From: Alitta virens
Lineage: Eukaryota > Annelida > Polychaeta > Phyllodocida > Nereididae
NCBI GenBank assembly: GCA_932294295.1
Contig: OW028574.1
Location: forward strand, 51,768,797 to 51,832,796
Length of the DNA stretch: 64,000 nt
Direction of reading: 5' to 3'
Part shown: in pieces, positions 31,493-43,811 of the stretch
Layout of the letters: every line of letters starts with the position of its first letter
How positions within the stretch are numbered: the stretch's first letter is position 1
Position numbers and translations under genes: made by a program
Notes under the pieces: generated by a model
Seen by the model: only the letters and a program-made list of their open reading frames with translations
Told to the model about the DNA's origin: nothing
The model's database searches: none

Positions 31493-34400
31493 TTAGTTCA
31501 TGGGTCCATTTGCTTCAGTTTTCGCATCATCAGGCATCAGGTCATCAATAATACCTCCTTCTATTAATTTTTCTTCCATGGATGTCAAGATGTTTACACC
31601 ATCGATGACCTTCTGGACAAGTTCAACTTCTGAAAATCCCAATCGATCTAGATTTGAAATGTCAAAAATGCCACCTTCAGCTGCTGTATCTACACCACCA
31701 GTTCCACGCTTCTGAAGTCGCAGAGCTTGCAAAATGCTTCCAAATCTTGAATCTTCTGACAGCAGTGGTAACTTAACATGGACGCCTGCCCGGATGCCTG
31801 TACCAAGGTTGCTCGGGCAAGTAAGAATATAACCAAGGTGCTCATTCCACATGAATTCATAGCCTTGCTTCTTGATTGATGCCTCCACTGTTTGGAGACC
31901 ATCGTAAAATCTGCTGAAAACTGCACCCATGTCACCACCTTTTTGCATTGAGATTAATCTTGCATGGTCTTCTTCATTTACCCAAACTAAGAAATTCTTG
32001 TTATTGTTGTGGAAAATTCCTCTTCCATCAGGCCAGTCACGAGCCATGCCAGCAGATAGCAGCAAAGGAGACACCGGTTTATCAAACAAAAAGTGGTCCT
32101 CAATCAGTTTCTCTTGTTGTGCCTCTGTCATGCCTGAAAGTGGATAGTAGGCACCCTTCAAGTCACCTTTGAGACCTCCCAGGGCTTTGACAAGGACAGT
32201 TTCAACTATTCTCCTTTCTTCACGAGTACAGTGTGGTGGCAGGGGAATAGGACGAATGCTTCGACCAGTGCGTACTCTCGAAGACAGCACAAACTTCTCG
32301 TTTAAGAAACTATTCTCAAGCTTGTTTGGATCTAAGTCTGTCTTATGTATGTCAACCTTCTTGTAACCATTGTGGCGTCCTTCAATAATTGGATCAAACA
32401 TGTCAGCAAATAGTTCGTAGCATTCTTCGTCACCTGCCACAGCACCCACTGTATAAATGAATGGATGACCAGGGTTGTCAACTCCTGTCTGGATGCAATT
32501 GTCCAGTGTGTAACCAGAATTTGTCTTAAGATCTTTCAGTTTGTTGTAAACGTCCTCAGTGAGCACCTTGGCCATCCAGTTGTTGTGATTTTTCAAATCA
32601 GGGAAATCAGAAGATTTTATCTCAGCTCTTGTGGCTGCCTTTGAATTTTGTGAAGCATTCTGATCCTCAGCTTCATCAACAAACTTTTCGGGCAACAAAT
32701 CATCAATTGATTGCTTCTTTTCCTTTCTTTTTTCCATCTCAACAAGAAGCTTGACACCATCAACAACTTGTTGAACCAGTTCCACCTCAGAAAATCCCAG
32801 GCGATCCAAGTTAGAGATGTCGAAGATGCCATTATCTGCAGCAGTGTCCACTCCCCCAGTGCCACGTTTCTGTAAACGAAGTGCCTTCAGGATGCCAGGG
32901 AACTTTGGGTCAGTTGACAATTTAGGCAGCTTGATGTGAACACCGCAGCGCAATCCTGTACCAAGGTTGCTAGGGCAAGTGAGGATGTACCCCAGATGCT
33001 CATTCCACATAAACGACTGTCCGTTTTCTTTCATGAGGTCTTCAACTTTAGTTAGGCCTTCACAGAATCTCTTGAAAACAGTTGCCATATCACCATTCTT
33101 TTCCATAGAGATAATGCGCATGTGGTCCTCCTCATTGATCCAAACCAAGAAGTTCTTATCTTCATTGTGGAAAATACCTCTTGCATCAGGCCAGTCACGT
33201 GCCATACCTGCTGATGTCAGAAGTGGTGACACAGGCTTGTCGAATAGGAAGTGATCAGCAATCAGCTTTTCCTGATCTTCCTCTGTCATTGTCATTAACG
33301 AATAATACTTGCCAGCAAGAGGACCATCTAAAGCTTCTAAGGCTTCCGTGGTAACTTTTTCCACCCTGCGGCGTTCTGCTCTTGTGCAATGAGGAGGTAA
33401 GGGAATGTCTTTGATGGATCTGCCAGTGCGAACTCTGCAGGACAAGACATATTTGGTGTCCAAATCATTCCCCCCTTTGAGGTTGTCTGGGTTGAGGTCT
33501 GTCTTGTGTTTGCCGTCCTTGGTATAATCATTGTGACGCTTCTCAATGATTGGATCCAGTAATTCAGCAAACACTGAGTAAGTTTCTTCATCCCCAGCCA
33601 CACAACCTGAAGCATAATTAAGTCAATTATTTGTTAATCAGTAATCACACAAAGGAGATGTTCTGATGTAGCAGTGTTTACATTGGGCGCTTACAAATGA
33701 AAGAACAATGAGGTATGAGTATCGTCTACTGACCAACAGTCATGATGAAAGGATGACCAGGATTATCCACCCCTGTCTGGATGCAATTTTCCAATGTAAA
33801 CCCATTGGGGGTCTTCTTGTCCCTCAGTTTAAAATATATCTCAGGTGTGAGACATTTTGCCATCCAGTTGTTGTGCTGAGATAAATCAGGGAAGTCTTCC
33901 ACTGGGCGAAATACACCACATGGCCAAATCTGCAACAGTGGTTGAAACTTCAGTTATAGAATTGACTCTCACCATCATCATCAGAATAAGAAGAGGAAGA
34001 GGAAGAGTAAGAAAAAAAAACATGCACTTCACCAAATGTGACATCTTAAAAATGCCTCACCTCTTCAATATCTCCTCCCTTTTCGATATGCTCTTCCATT
34101 TCGATTAATTTGTTGACACCATCTACAACTATCTGTACAAGTTCAACTTCAGAAAAGCCAAGCCTGTCAGCATTGGAAATATCAAATGTATCGCCGTCTG
34201 TTGTTGAGTCAACTCCACCAGTGCCTCTTTTCTGAAACCATGACCACCCAACATTACTTCAAATTAGAGAAGAAGAAATCAGATTTATATAAATATCCTG
34301 ATGACAGGTTCCAACCCTCTTATTTGTGCTTTTAAACTTTTATCCATACTTGTAAGTGCATATCCTTGAGTGCTTCATCGAAACGAGGATGTTTTGCCAG

Positions 34401-36326
34401 GTTAGGAGTCTTAATGTGGACCCCACATCTCAGGCCAGTACCAAGGTTACTGGGACATGTAAGAATGAACCCAAGGTGTTCATTCCACATAAACTCATAG
34501 CCCTGCTTCTTGATGGAGCTCTCTACTTGTTTCAGACCATCACAGAATCGTTCAAACACTGCCTTCATGTCACCGCTGGTTTCCATTGAAATCACTCTGA
34601 AAGCAGAAGCGATGTCATCAGTATGCTGTTGTTTGTGGGTGTTTGGTTTAGATGTACCATGTGGATGAACTTTATATTCAACTTGACTTACATTAGGAGG
34701 TCAGGAATCAAAAGGTATAAGTAACATACCTGACATGATCCTCTTCATTAATCCACACAAGGAAATCTTTAGCGTCATTGTGCCAGATTCCTCTGGCGTC
34801 AGGCCAGTCACGAGCCATTCCAGCAGAGAGAAGAAGTGGGGACACTGGTTTGTCAAACAGGAAGTGATCAGCAATGAGTTTCTCTTGTTGCTCTTCAGTC
34901 ATTCCTTCCAGTGGATAGTACTTTCCTGAAAATGATTAGAAATGGTATCCAGTGCCATAATTGCTTTACTTAAATTTTTAGTTGGAAAGAGAAATAACAG
35001 AAACATTAAGTTACCTTTGAATTTGCCACCCAGTTTGTCCAGAGCAGTAGTAAGGATAGATTCAACATCTCGTCTCTCAGCCCTCGTGCAATGCGGGGGC
35101 AGTGAGTAACCTCGGACTGAACGTCCAGTTCGCACCCGGCATGACAAGACATACTTGGTGTCAAAAGTTGTGTTGCCGTTCAGTCTAGATGCTTCTAGAT
35201 CAGTGCGGTGGATTGCAGTTTTGCTGTAGCCAGAATGTCGTCCATTGATAATAGGATCAAAAAAATCAGCAAAGGTTTCATAGCTTTGCTCATCCCCAGC
35301 AACACATCCTGAAAGGGTTATCAAAGGCAATGTGTTTATGATTGACACAATCATATAGTGGAGAAAATTGAAGTGAACCACACAGCATAATGGAAGAAGA
35401 CTATATACCTAATTCAAGGTCCCATGCATGTTTGAGAATGTGTTATTAATGTAATTTTAAATTGGGCATAATGCATCTATGTGAAAATGAGACCAAACAG
35501 TTTCAGTTGAAATTTACACACATAATATACTGATAATATATACCAGGCTCATGGAAGTACCTACACGAAATATATATACCATTAAGGAAAACCTTTAATG
35601 AGTTCAAAGATGGGTCACTTTGACTTTTTGGAGGTTACATAGGTCAAAATCCTCCAGAACCGTGTGGCTCTCTCTCACCCTGTTGGTCAAACATGTGGAA
35701 AACAAGTATGATGCGGTAATCTTTGCTCTGACCAACTATCCATAGCCTTACATGTAAACTGAGCATCAAAACAAATACCAAGCAACTTGAAGCAACCACA
35801 AATACTTCAGAGAGTCTTAAACACAGCATTTTAAATAGTACATATTAAAAACAGAATCTCCATGTGCTATGCTGGGTTCCGGTGGCCTGTGCTTCAAATT
35901 TTCAAATTAATATATAAAATCAAAACGCTCATTTGCAGGCCTATGGTGATCTCACAAAATAGGCCAGGAATAGCTCGCTACAGCTGCCTACAGTCGACCA
36001 TACTCTACTACTACTACTACTACTAAAATTTATTCCAAAGGCACTACCCCTTCCAAGTTCAGACATTAAGTACACGATCAATAAGTTATGAAACAAGAGC
36101 TCATCAAAACTGATCAAAGACTTGATTGACATCACATTACATGAATGGTTTGGCAAACTGCTTTGTTACAGGTAGTGTGTGTTCGATGCTCTACCTGAAT
36201 AGACGACACGATCGATGAGATAACTCAGGTGTGTGTTTATTGAGTGGTCTCTCAGGTATTTAAGAGTGCCGAGAGATCATGGAGTTAATTGAGTTATGCA
36301 ATAAGCAAGACTGCATGGTGACACTG

Positions 36327-36360
<34 letters not shown>

Positions 36361-37391
36361 CTAATCAATCAATCAATCAACTAATCAATCAATCAACCAA
36401 TCAATAATCAAACACAATATACTCACCAACAGTATAAATGAATGGATGACCAGGATTATCTACACCTGTTTGGATTACTTTATTCAAAGTGAATCCACTT
36501 TTTGTGGATTTATCTTTCAATTTATCAAATATGTCTGGCGTGAGACATACTGCCATCCAGTTGTTGTGATTTGAGAGATCTGGAAAGTCAGGGCTTGTCT
36601 TGCCTTTCCTGTAAAACGAAATACATGCAGTATCGACTGACTTATTGATAATTGTGGGAAACATTTGTTTTGGCCAGAATTTAATCCTTTAATGCTTATC
36701 AATGCTATAATGTATTATACAAACAAACACTCGTTGCTGTGTGAGTGTTGTATTACAGTTAGGATTGTATAATAATATGTATATATGTAGTTCTTAAGAT
36801 AACTGGATTCTAGGGCCCATTTAATTGCCCAGATCTATAGAGCTATATATATCAAGTGACCAATCCGATGAAAATTAAATTTGGAAATACGATTTGAAAG
36901 AATGTATCTGCTATAATATGCAAAGTGCTCAACAAAGTATATATAACCTTAACAAACATTTGCAGAATTATCACCATATCAACAGTACTATAAGTCACTG
37001 AATAATTAGGCTACACATTATTGTAATCTATAATAATTATAAAACCCACAGTAGGCCTCTGAATTAAGTCGTATCATATGTACGAACTTTATATTGTCCG
37101 TATTTTTTATATTAACGTTATCTTTTCTGTATTTTTCTTAAAATGACTATTATCCAAGGCAACATGCCTGGCTTCAGAAAATTGTTGTTTAATTCGAAGT
37201 ACGTAGTTACTTACCCCTTTTTAGCCTGAGGCCTCTGTGCTGCTGGAGCTTGTCCTTTAGCATTATCATCTATAAATTAATCAATTTTTAATGACAGAAT
37301 CCATGCTATACACCTATTTGATTATATAGGAATGTGAAAACCATAATACATTACACTCACTGCTACCATCAGTTGAGTTGCCACATCCCAT
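31493..37391 (-). CDS. Flagellar creatine kinase with three tandem kinase domains
   Basis: Nine coding exons: 37391-37361, 37269-37215, 36608-36427, 35308-35015, 34925-34730, 34596-34350, 34231-34061, 33929-33734, 33606-31493. They sum to 3486 nt, 1161 residues plus stop, close to the sea urchin flagellar enzyme. Three phosphagen kinase domains lie at about 35-390, 405-745 and 785-1145. Each has the active-site motif CPSNLGTG, the NEEDH motif and FDKPVSPLL. All three therefore look catalytically competent. The protein starts MGCGNS, an N-myristoylation signal with an adjacent Cys; the sea urchin enzyme is known to be partly myristoylated. The enzyme buffers ATP along the sperm tail through phosphocreatine shuttling. 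Domain 1 is split by introns, but most of domain 2 and all of domain 3 sit in one 2.1-kb exon. Confidence 0.96.
35990..36080 (-). repeat. (TAC)n-tailed retroelement end in a creatine kinase intron
   Basis: A (CTA)n run of about 25 bp is joined to AAAATTTATTCC. On the minus strand this reads as an AATAAA-containing end with a simple trinucleotide tail, as in 3' ends of non-LTR elements. Confidence 0.35.
36328..36408. repeat. (AATC)n microsatellite
   Basis: About 80 bp of imperfect AATC tetranucleotide repeat with interspersed CTAATC units, directly beside the donor side of creatine kinase exon 3. Confidence 0.95.
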
Positions 37392-37560
37392 GATTACGAA
37401 TTCTTAATGAGCCTTTAGCCCACTTCCTTTCAGTGTAAGATGTCCAGTCAGAGTGGTGGTTGCTAAGGTTTATTCGTTCCTCTGATCAGTCATCCAACAC
37501 AGACCATGTGCAAGTGACCGGCACTGTTCCCTTGTCAACTGATTAACTCACAACAAGCTT
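37392..37560 (-). promoter_or_regulatory. Creatine kinase upstream region
   Basis: The sequence upstream of the MGCGNS start contains GGTTGCTAAGG near 37466. This resembles half of the RFX X-box found upstream of ciliary genes, but the second half-site is poor. No TATA box stands out. Confidence 0.25.
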
Positions 37561-38426
37561 AAATTTACCTGTGGATAATCCTACAGACCCCTGAGACCAG
37601 GCTGGCACTATATCTATTCAATCTATTTAATGGTATCATGCGCTTCGTGCCAAGGCTACCGATAGCTCAGTATTCCTTTCAGTTAGTTTGTGCTGCTGCT
37701 ATAAATCGTGCATGAAGACAATGTAGTAGACTGATCAAAGATCACTCTTATATATTGTTGTGGCAGTACACCACAAAAGCCCTGGTTCCTCGAAAGCAAC
37801 TAACATACTTTACCTTTGAAAGCTAGGTCTCCCTTCTGAATCGTTAACTACATGTCTAACAGTACCTGACAGGCTTCCTGTGTGGTGCATAAATTAAGTC
37901 GTATCAGATGTACGAGCTATGTATATTAATGCATCACATACCAGAGGCATTTTTAAAACTGTTAGCAATTTATATAGGCAGGGGATCGAGCCCCGTGATA
38001 TAGCCCCTACTTTGGCTTATAGGGCCCTCCTGACCTATGCAATCAGAAAATACCGAATTTTCGATGTTATTGCGCTATCATAATCAGTGATGGAAGTGCA
38101 TGGGGTGGGGGGATTTGGGGGAACTTTTAGTCCTCCAGACTGAAAAACAGGGGGAGCTCTGCAATGTTACAGCTCCTTGAATGACATTACCATAACATTT
38201 TTTATTGTGGACTTTCAGACTACAATATTATTTGATTTTCAGTTACGGCCCTGGTCAGTATTGGCACTGCAAGTGACTGGTGTATAGGGGCCATCATTTA
38301 GTGAAGGGGGGAGCCTCATTGTCCAGGACGTTTGATCTTCCAGGGCCAATCTCTCAGTGGTCACTGTAGCTATTTCTTGCCCCCAGTGCCTTCCTGGTAC
38401 TTCTGCAAGCTTGTGCAATGATATGA
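37561..38426. other. Intergenic, no feature seen
   Basis: No gene or clear repeat boundary supported. Confidence 0.4.
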
Positions 38427-39211
38427 GCTTGGACGAACTAGAGAAGGATCGGACACTTCGGAAAGTAATAAAACAATATTCATTATTAGGTGATTTAAGA
38501 CGAGTCAAATTCGCCCAGAGCTGGCCCAAGGCTGCTTCCTTAAATACATAAATTATTTGATGTTCACACTGCGCTTCAGTGAGCACACCCCTCATCAATG
38601 ATGCCCTGCATCAGCAGCAATTAACTCCCTTAATTCCAAAAGTCAAAGTTTTTTTCTTCTTGTTATTCATTACTCTCGTTGAATTCTGCATGATCCAAGG
38701 ATTCTAAAACTATTTTTACCGAATTTCTAGGCCTAATAGTACGAAAGTTATTGTCAAATATTTGTCAGTTTTCCAGTACCCTTTTGTAAAATATCTTATT
38801 TTAATCTCGCAATAACTTAAGAAGCCATAAAGAGTCATAGATGAGGCCATATTCTTCTTGAAGCTGAACACCTTGTCTGCATGGTGGTTATTATGTCTAA
38901 TGTGTCGAAAGTTGTCGAACGGAGATACAGACCCTTAAAGAAGAAGATGCCTAATTTTCACTATATGTGCATCTTTTTCTTTATTAAATTATTATCCCAG
39001 ATATGCAGATGCCTTTATATAAACATAGTTTTAAATTCTGAAATGAATTAAGTCAAAATGTCAAATTTATACTAGGAATAACGTGAAGATATGCATATCA
39101 GTCTATATGAATACATATTTTAATCCTTCAATTGGTCATTAGGACGGTGGCGAAACGCAGTGTGAACCTTTGAAGTATCGAAGTGTCCAATCCTTCTCTA
39201 GGTCATCCAAG
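38427..39211. repeat. Second inverted-repeat element of the 27-kb family
   Basis: GCTTGGACGAACTAGAGAAG at 38427 pairs with the reverse complement at 39181-39211. Nearby TTCACACTGCG (38560s) and CGCAGTGTGAAC (39150s) also face each other, extending the inverted symmetry. No coding content. Confidence 0.5.
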
Positions 39212-39289
39212 ATATGCCGAAGGAACGTGTTTGATTCCAACTCTTCAATGGCTACATCTCAGCAAGCTGGATTTGGTTTGCATGAGACG

Positions 39290-39490
39290 TTAAATATTGT
39301 TAAATTGACGGTGCCTTGCACTTGATGTGACACAAGTTTTGCTCTTTACCAGCTGATTCATAAACGAGTCGTTGTTGAATCTCGGCATCATGGCGGAGTT
39401 GCCCACTGGTATTCTAATTTCTTGGTCTTCATCATTAATATATAGCGTATCAGAAGATCCACTTGTCAGGTCAACAGTATTTGGCACAAC
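39290..39490 (-). CDS. Orphan reading frame, possible exon or repeat-derived
   Basis: An open stretch of about 65 codons on the minus strand with ordinary protein-like composition (for example DTLYINDEDQEIRIPVG). Part of it (39348-39394) is related at DNA level to 43624-43670 on the opposite strand, where the frame is broken. It therefore may belong to a dispersed element rather than a gene. There is no clear splice context and no known domain. Confidence 0.2.
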   Translation of the reverse strand, partial: VVPNTVDLTSGSSDTLYINDEDQEIRIPVGNSAMMPRFNNDSFMNQLVKSKTCVTSSARHRQFNNI

Positions 39491-39564
39491 TTAAGGCAAA
39501 CCACACCAAACATTAGAAAAGTAGGCCTATAATTAATTCAAAATCACGGCGAGAAAAACGATCA

Positions 39565-40475
39565 AACACTTCAGCTGCAACTTGCAGCAAACACTGCAGC
39601 TGCAGCTGCAACTTGCAGCAAATGCTGCAGCACAGCAGACGCTGCATCTATAGTGGTTTCTGCTGCAGCTGCTAAATTGTTGCTGCTGCTTGTTTCTGCT
39701 GATGCTGCTGGATTCTGCCGCTGCTGCCGTCTCTCATTCTCATTTTATTTGGACTATATATCACAAGAATTTATCTGGTGGTTAAAAAAAAGAAAAGGTG
39801 TCCCCACCCTGGATTCATACCCCAGCCGCCCACTTAGAAGAGCAGTGCACAATCCACTGCTTCACTGCAGATAGGGTATTTTTAGGCTCATCTATGTAAT
39901 ACTATTTCTATGTATACAGGCCAAGCAGTGGAATTATCACATCATATTCAGGGGCACCAAAACTACCCATGCCACTTCCCTTCAGCCATTAAAGCTACAG
40001 GCGTGCTGAGGAAGGGACATTATGAATCTCTATTGCCCATTACTCTAATCACTTAATTACGCTTGAATTACCAGCTGCCCCCCCCCCCACCCTAAACTTG
40101 TTTCTATGTTTTCTGGGGAGAGGGTGCCCTCCTCATCTAAGCTGCAGACTCCTTGCAGCATTTTGCTATGCTTCGCAGCGTTCGCTGCGCTTCGCAGCAG
40201 GAAATTAGACCCCACTGCAAATTCATGCTGCACAGAATTGAACAAAACAAGGATAACATTAAAGCAATGATGAAAAGCTGCTGCAGCTGCAAAATTTTGA
40301 TGCAGCTAGAAACTTGCTGCAGAAATGCTGCAGGTACAATGATCCAGCTGCAAAGTTGCTGCAAAACTGCTGCAGCTGCAATGATCTGCTGCAGCTGCAG
40401 ACTCCATGCAGCATTTGCTGCTGCTCGCAGCAACTTTGCAGCTCACAGCAGCTTTGCAGCTGCAAGCGGAACAGG
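39565..40475. repeat. CTGCAG-rich simple-sequence region
   Basis: Dense GCTGCAGCTGCAACTTGCAG-type repeats occur at 39565-39735 and again at 40137-40470, in both orientations. The repeat unit is self-complementary, so the region can fold extensively. Gln/Leu/Cys-rich short frames here are by-products. Confidence 0.8.
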
Positions 40476-41427
40476 AAATTAGATCTTACTGGAGATGCAT
40501 TCGCAATACCTCCAACTTCCAAGATGCACCTACAATGACACTGCTTTTGCGTATTCACCCTCAAGCCTTAACGGATCTAAAGAATGACTAGTGGCTAAAT
40601 TGTTGCACAAACAATTAAATAGAAACTTACATTGGTATGTGTGAATTCCTCTATGCACTCACAGCCTTGTCATTTATGCCAAGAACAATTCCATTTGCAT
40701 GGGTCCTATCCCATTGCTATGATCAAGACTAGTGATAAATAGTGAACTTATTCGAAATAAATGTTTTGTTCGCCATTTTTGCTTCAGATAAGGAAGCATT
40801 TATTTTTAAATATCACTATGACATCCTCAAAATTAGAATCTCAAACTTATCAAACACATTTCTTCGATACCAAAGCATCGATACGTATGTATCCATGTAA
40901 ATCACCGTCAGATGACAAAAAAAAATGGGGCAGCTCAAAATATTAGCTTGTCTCTGACAGAATATAAAAATTATTATAAGCTGTAATGGCATTTGTGTGG
41001 GAACAACTTCGGTAAATATTTTGTAAATTTTCACATTTTTCTTCGTTGGCCATTTTAAAGTCAGAGGACTTTAATACTTAGGATCATATTAAGAATGAAA
41101 CAGCTGTTAATTTGCCAAAAAGGTAAGGTTTAAGGATGTCAATTAGGGAACTTTAAATGTTATAATCACAAAAAACCGTCAAACAGCACTTCAAAAACTT
41201 ACTTGTTAATGGGTGTTTTACTGTTATATCTGGTACAGTTCACCTCTCCCCCCCCCCTCCCCCCGTATGGTGAAATCCTAGAGCCACCAATGTAATGATC
41301 ACAGTTGTAGGCAACAAACTCTGGCAACCTTTTTTTTTATTTTAATAATTTGCTAAATTCTGAAATGTAGCTTAGCTTTGGAGCAATTGAAAGTTCCTGT
41401 CTGATAGCAAAATTGGGGCTTAATTAC

Positions 41428-42387
41428 CAGCTTACAGGAGACTTGAGGACTTCAACAATAATGTCCAGTGGTAGATCCAAAATGCAATTAAATAAGAGGC
41501 AGATTAAAAAAATTGGCTTTTGCTTAAATTTCACCAATAAAACGACAGGGTTTTACTTCTTCATTCACACATTAATCATACAAAATCGACAATACTAGTT
41601 ATATTGTTAATAAATAAGTTTTTTTGAAGTTGAATCTTATCTTGGCAACGGTTCATTGTACGGTGGCTGGGATAGGACATGCACTTTTTATTTTTTATTT
41701 CGTTCCCACAAAATAGTATTTCGTTTTCACGAAATAGTATTTCGTGCAGTATTTCGTTATAACGAATTACTAATTCGTTCAAACAAAATACTTATTTCGT
41801 TTGGACAAAATATTAGTCCTTACGAGATCCTTACAAGATCCAAGAAGTGCTGACACTGGTTTTCCAGTGAACCCATCAAAGTTACCTTCTTTTTAACAGA
41901 ATAAGACACAAGAAAAATGCACACTGTTAATTTAGTAATGGCTTGGAGAAATTAGACCAGGAGAGGACACTGGGGTACATCAAAGGTAGAATCAGAACCC
42001 CCCCCCCCCCCCACCAAACATTTCTTGATCCAACGCCACCCTGCAGTTTCGTTAAGTGCATTTGAGTGAAAACCTATTTCTGGTCATTATTGTGATACTG
42101 AGGCCTATCTATCTGTCTGTCTATCTATCTGGGTTGTAGATAAATAAGGCTATCCCCTCCCGAAGGGAAGGGGTGTAGCCACATAGGGGGGGGGGGCGAT
42201 ATGGGGTCAGATCCCCCCCCTCCCCCACCCCAAGGCCCTTTAGAAGTTGGAATGAAAAATTTGAGAATATCACCTCTGCGGCGTGTTAAGCCCAAATTAT
42301 ATACTATTTAATCTGCCTCTTATTTAATTGCATTTTGGATCTACCACTGGACATTATTGTTGAAGTCCTCAAGTCTCCTGTAAGCTG
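41428..42387. repeat. Exact 80-bp inverted repeat
   Basis: Bases 41428-41507 and 42308-42387 are exact reverse complements over all 80 positions, separated by 800 bp. The left arm lies outside and the right arm inside the element at 41661-43435. No coding function is apparent. Confidence 0.9.
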
Positions 42388-42750
42388 TATATATGTTAGT
42401 ATTTAGTTAGTGTGAAATTAAAGTGTTATAAGTGTCTTTTTCTTTTCAAAATTTTTTAAAGAGCTAAACCTCTCCAAAAGTTCAGCTCTGGTTGCGACCC
42501 TCCCAAGGGAGTTCCACCACTGGTCAAATGACTTTGATTTCATGACTTACATTATGTAGGCCTATAAGCATGCAGTACCCCTCTTGTCTTATAGCTGCAG
42601 CCAATTTTATTTTTTCGATTTAATAACCTGGTATCCTGTTTGTCATCTTTTTCTACTTGTTGTGGTGTAGGCTAGCATATTGTACGAGCTTCTGCAAATA
42701 CAGTGTGACCCAGCTAATATATGTATGCAGATAAAGATATATAGTGTGCT

Positions 42751-42807
42751 TGATAGGATAGGATAGGATAGTAGGATAGGATAGGATAGCATAGGATGGG
42801 ATAGGAT
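42751..42807. repeat. (AGGAT)n minisatellite
   Basis: Imperfect GGATA pentanucleotide repeat of about 57 bp inside the TA-flanked element. Confidence 0.95.
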
Positions 42808-43014
42808 GCTTTTTTCCCCATTCCAGGCAATCTTCATGTGCAACTTCTCAGCTGAATGTCATTTGGAGATGTTCCTTTGTACTTGGTGTCTATGCTTAAG
42901 CAAATAAAATTCTCCATACATGTGTAACATAAGTGGGTCCCTCTCTTTCAGTTGATCAATCAACCCTTGAGTGAGAAAGAACTTGCCTAAAAGGGCTGCA
43001 CTAAGTGCACTTTC

Positions 43015-43062
43015 TGCTATCTATCTATCTATCTATCTATCTATCCATCTATCTATCTATCT
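43015..43062. repeat. (CTAT)n microsatellite
   Basis: About twelve CTAT units with one CCAT variant. A shorter related run is at 42106-42130. Confidence 0.95.
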
Positions 43063-43811
43063 GCCTTGGTGTTAGACTCAGATTTGGGGCAACAATTGAC
43101 ACCACTTGTACAATGTTATATATGTTATTCTATCATTGACTGTTGAAAGCGCGTCAACTGATTTAGACTGAGTAATTCTTCTGGCCATATATCAGCAAAA
43201 GTTTAATGTATGAATATGTGGTATAGCTCAATGTTTAGAGCTTATCGAGACGAAGAAAACGAGCTATACCACATAATTGTATGTTGAGCCGTTCTAGAGT
43301 AATGTCAATTTATGTGTATTTCGTTTAAAGGAATTAGTTATTTCGTTTAAACGAATTAGTGTTTCGTGGGAACGAAATACTATTTCGTGAGAACGAAATA
43401 AAAATTAAATAGTACATGTCCTATCCCAGCCACCGTATCATTGAAGATGAATCTTCACATCATTTTTCCAGGGTTAATATCGCACAAATGAAGAACATGA
43501 AATGAATTTTAGTGTGCCTCAGGTGTAGATATATTCCATAGGTAAGATATTAGTGCATTCAGTAGTAAATAATAGCAATATTTATGATGCAAAGAAGGAA
43601 AACTGTTCACAATGGATGACGCAGCCATGATGCCGAGATTCATCAATAACTCGTTGATGAATTAGCTGGTAGCCCTTGTGATCCATCCATCCAATTTGCA
43701 CACCAGCTTCTCAGAGTGATTAATGTGTTTTGTATGTAAAAACACAATAAAAAGTAATGAAGACATTCAGATTGTATTTCGCACATATTATTTATAAAAC
43801 GGTAAATAAAA

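Larger units (their letters stand above)
41661..43435. mobile_element. Tc1/mariner-like non-autonomous element, TA-flanked
   Basis: The terminal inverted repeats are perfect for 21 bp (41661-41681 and 43415-43435, beginning CGGTGGCTGGGATAGG). Each is flanked by TA (41659-41660 and 43436-43437), the target used by Tc1/mariner elements. Inside each end is an array of short palindromes built on ATTTCGTT-nnn-ACGAAAT (41697-41815 and 43316-43403). The middle holds (AGGAT)n, (CTAT)n, C/G-runs, a copy of the CTTGGAG end motif at 41941, and no transposase. The composite middle suggests later insertions. Confidence 0.75.

Noticed and set aside
31500..33254. Several plus-strand frames across 31500-33254
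   Set aside because: All are antisense shadows of the large creatine kinase exon.
36328..36408. CRISPR-like regular repeats
   Set aside because: It is an AATC microsatellite with no spacers, in a eukaryotic intron.
37440..37480. Full RFX X-box upstream of creatine kinase
   Set aside because: Only one half-site (GTTGCTA) is convincing; the second half does not fit the consensus.
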